From Gammaproteobacteria bacterium (lineage in GTDB: Bacteria > Pseudomonadota > Gammaproteobacteria > HK1), in assembly GCA_020444775.1 (NCBI GenBank), contig JAGRHX010000812.1, forward strand, positions 1 through 15,289: a stretch of 15,289 nt of DNA. Reading direction: 5' to 3'. Shown here in pieces: positions 15,023 to 15,289 of the stretch. How positions within the stretch are numbered: position 1 is the stretch's first letter; the number at the start of each line of letters is the position of its first letter. The translations under genes and the position numbers were made by a program. The notes beneath the pieces are model-generated. The model did no database searches. It was not told the origin of the DNA and was given only the letters and a program-made list of their open reading frames with translations.

Positions 15023-15289
15023 ATGGAAGCACGATTGCAAAAGCGGGTGCAACGTTATGGCTGGGACCAGGCAGTCGGTGAGTACGAGCAGGGCTGGCGC
15101 GAGCAGCTCGGCCCAGCGCACACGGCGTTGCTGGAGATGGCTTGCCTTGCGAGCGGTGAGCGGGTGCTGGACGTGGCCTGTGGAACGGGTCTGGTGAGCT
15201 TCGCGGCGTTGGACCGTGTTGGTCCGAGCGGCGCGGTGCTCGGCACCGACATCTCGGCCGAGATGGTCGCGGCGGCGGCGCGGCGCGCG
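15023..15289 (+). CDS. Class I SAM-dependent methyltransferase (partial, runs off right edge)
   Basis: The first 89 codons are visible. SAM-binding motif I is VLDVACGTGL (48-57) and the acidic residue ending the second strand is D76 in GTDIS, followed by AEMV, as in UbiE/ArsM-like small-molecule methyltransferases (Methyltransf_11/25 type). The N-terminal part (about 1-40) is helical, with YGWDQAVGEYEQGW resembling the start of this group. The substrate-binding part lies outside the window. ATG 15023 has GGAGG at 15010-15014 with an 8-nt spacer and starts 3 nt after the OsmC stop, so translation is probably coupled. Its place as last visible gene of the OsmC-monooxygenase-OsmC operon suggests that the same small molecule is oxidised and methylated. 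Confidence 0.9.
   Translation, partial: MEARLQKRVQRYGWDQAVGEYEQGWREQLGPAHTALLEMACLASGERVLDVACGTGLVSFAALDRVGPSGAVLGTDISAEMVAAAARRA

Overview
The window is strongly GC-rich, with codon third positions about 90% G/C in the clear genes, and Shine-Dalgarno motifs of the GGAGG type. The gene set points to a proteobacterium: a two-partner secretion (type Vb) locus, a PAS histidine kinase with an OmpR-type regulator, and a Ser/Thr kinase with receiver modules. A high-GC gammaproteobacterium (Chromatiales-like) is my best guess, but nothing here fixes the taxon. I see no rRNA, tRNA, CRISPR array, transposase or integrase.

Layout. (1) 1-1889, minus strand: a receiver domain fused to a Ser/Thr kinase (cut by the left edge), preceded in the same transcript by a two-receiver-like protein. 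(2) 2297-3328, plus: a luciferase-like (LLM) flavin oxidoreductase standing alone. (3) 8475-3369, minus: tpsB then tpsA. The secreted protein has a haemagglutinin-type secretion domain followed by a long series of repeats of the T5SS/PEP-CTERM-associated kind. (4) 8851-11540, plus and divergent from tpsBA: a soluble triple-PAS histidine kinase overlapping an OmpR-family regulator. (5) 11541-12519: no confidently assigned gene. It holds a possibly broken DUF1127-like ORF, a perfect hairpin and two copies of a regulatory-looking element. (6) 12520-15289, plus: OsmC-like protein, flavin monooxygenase-like protein, second OsmC-like protein and a SAM methyltransferase (cut by the right edge).

The most notable signal is non-coding. 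Three copies of a composite element lie upstream of the kinase-regulator operon (8683-8727), the DUF1127-like ORF (11580-11625) and the OsmC operon (12409-12452). Each copy has two 9-bp direct repeats built on ACA, a 10-11 nt spacer, then a block close to GGACACCGTGCGGACA. This suggests a local regulon in which the two-component system controls itself and the redox/methyl-transfer operon. Both OsmC-like proteins keep the first conserved cysteine but have Ser where the second is expected, so the cassette may not be an ordinary hydroperoxide-detoxification operon. The ligand sensed and the substrate of the cassette cannot be told from sequence.
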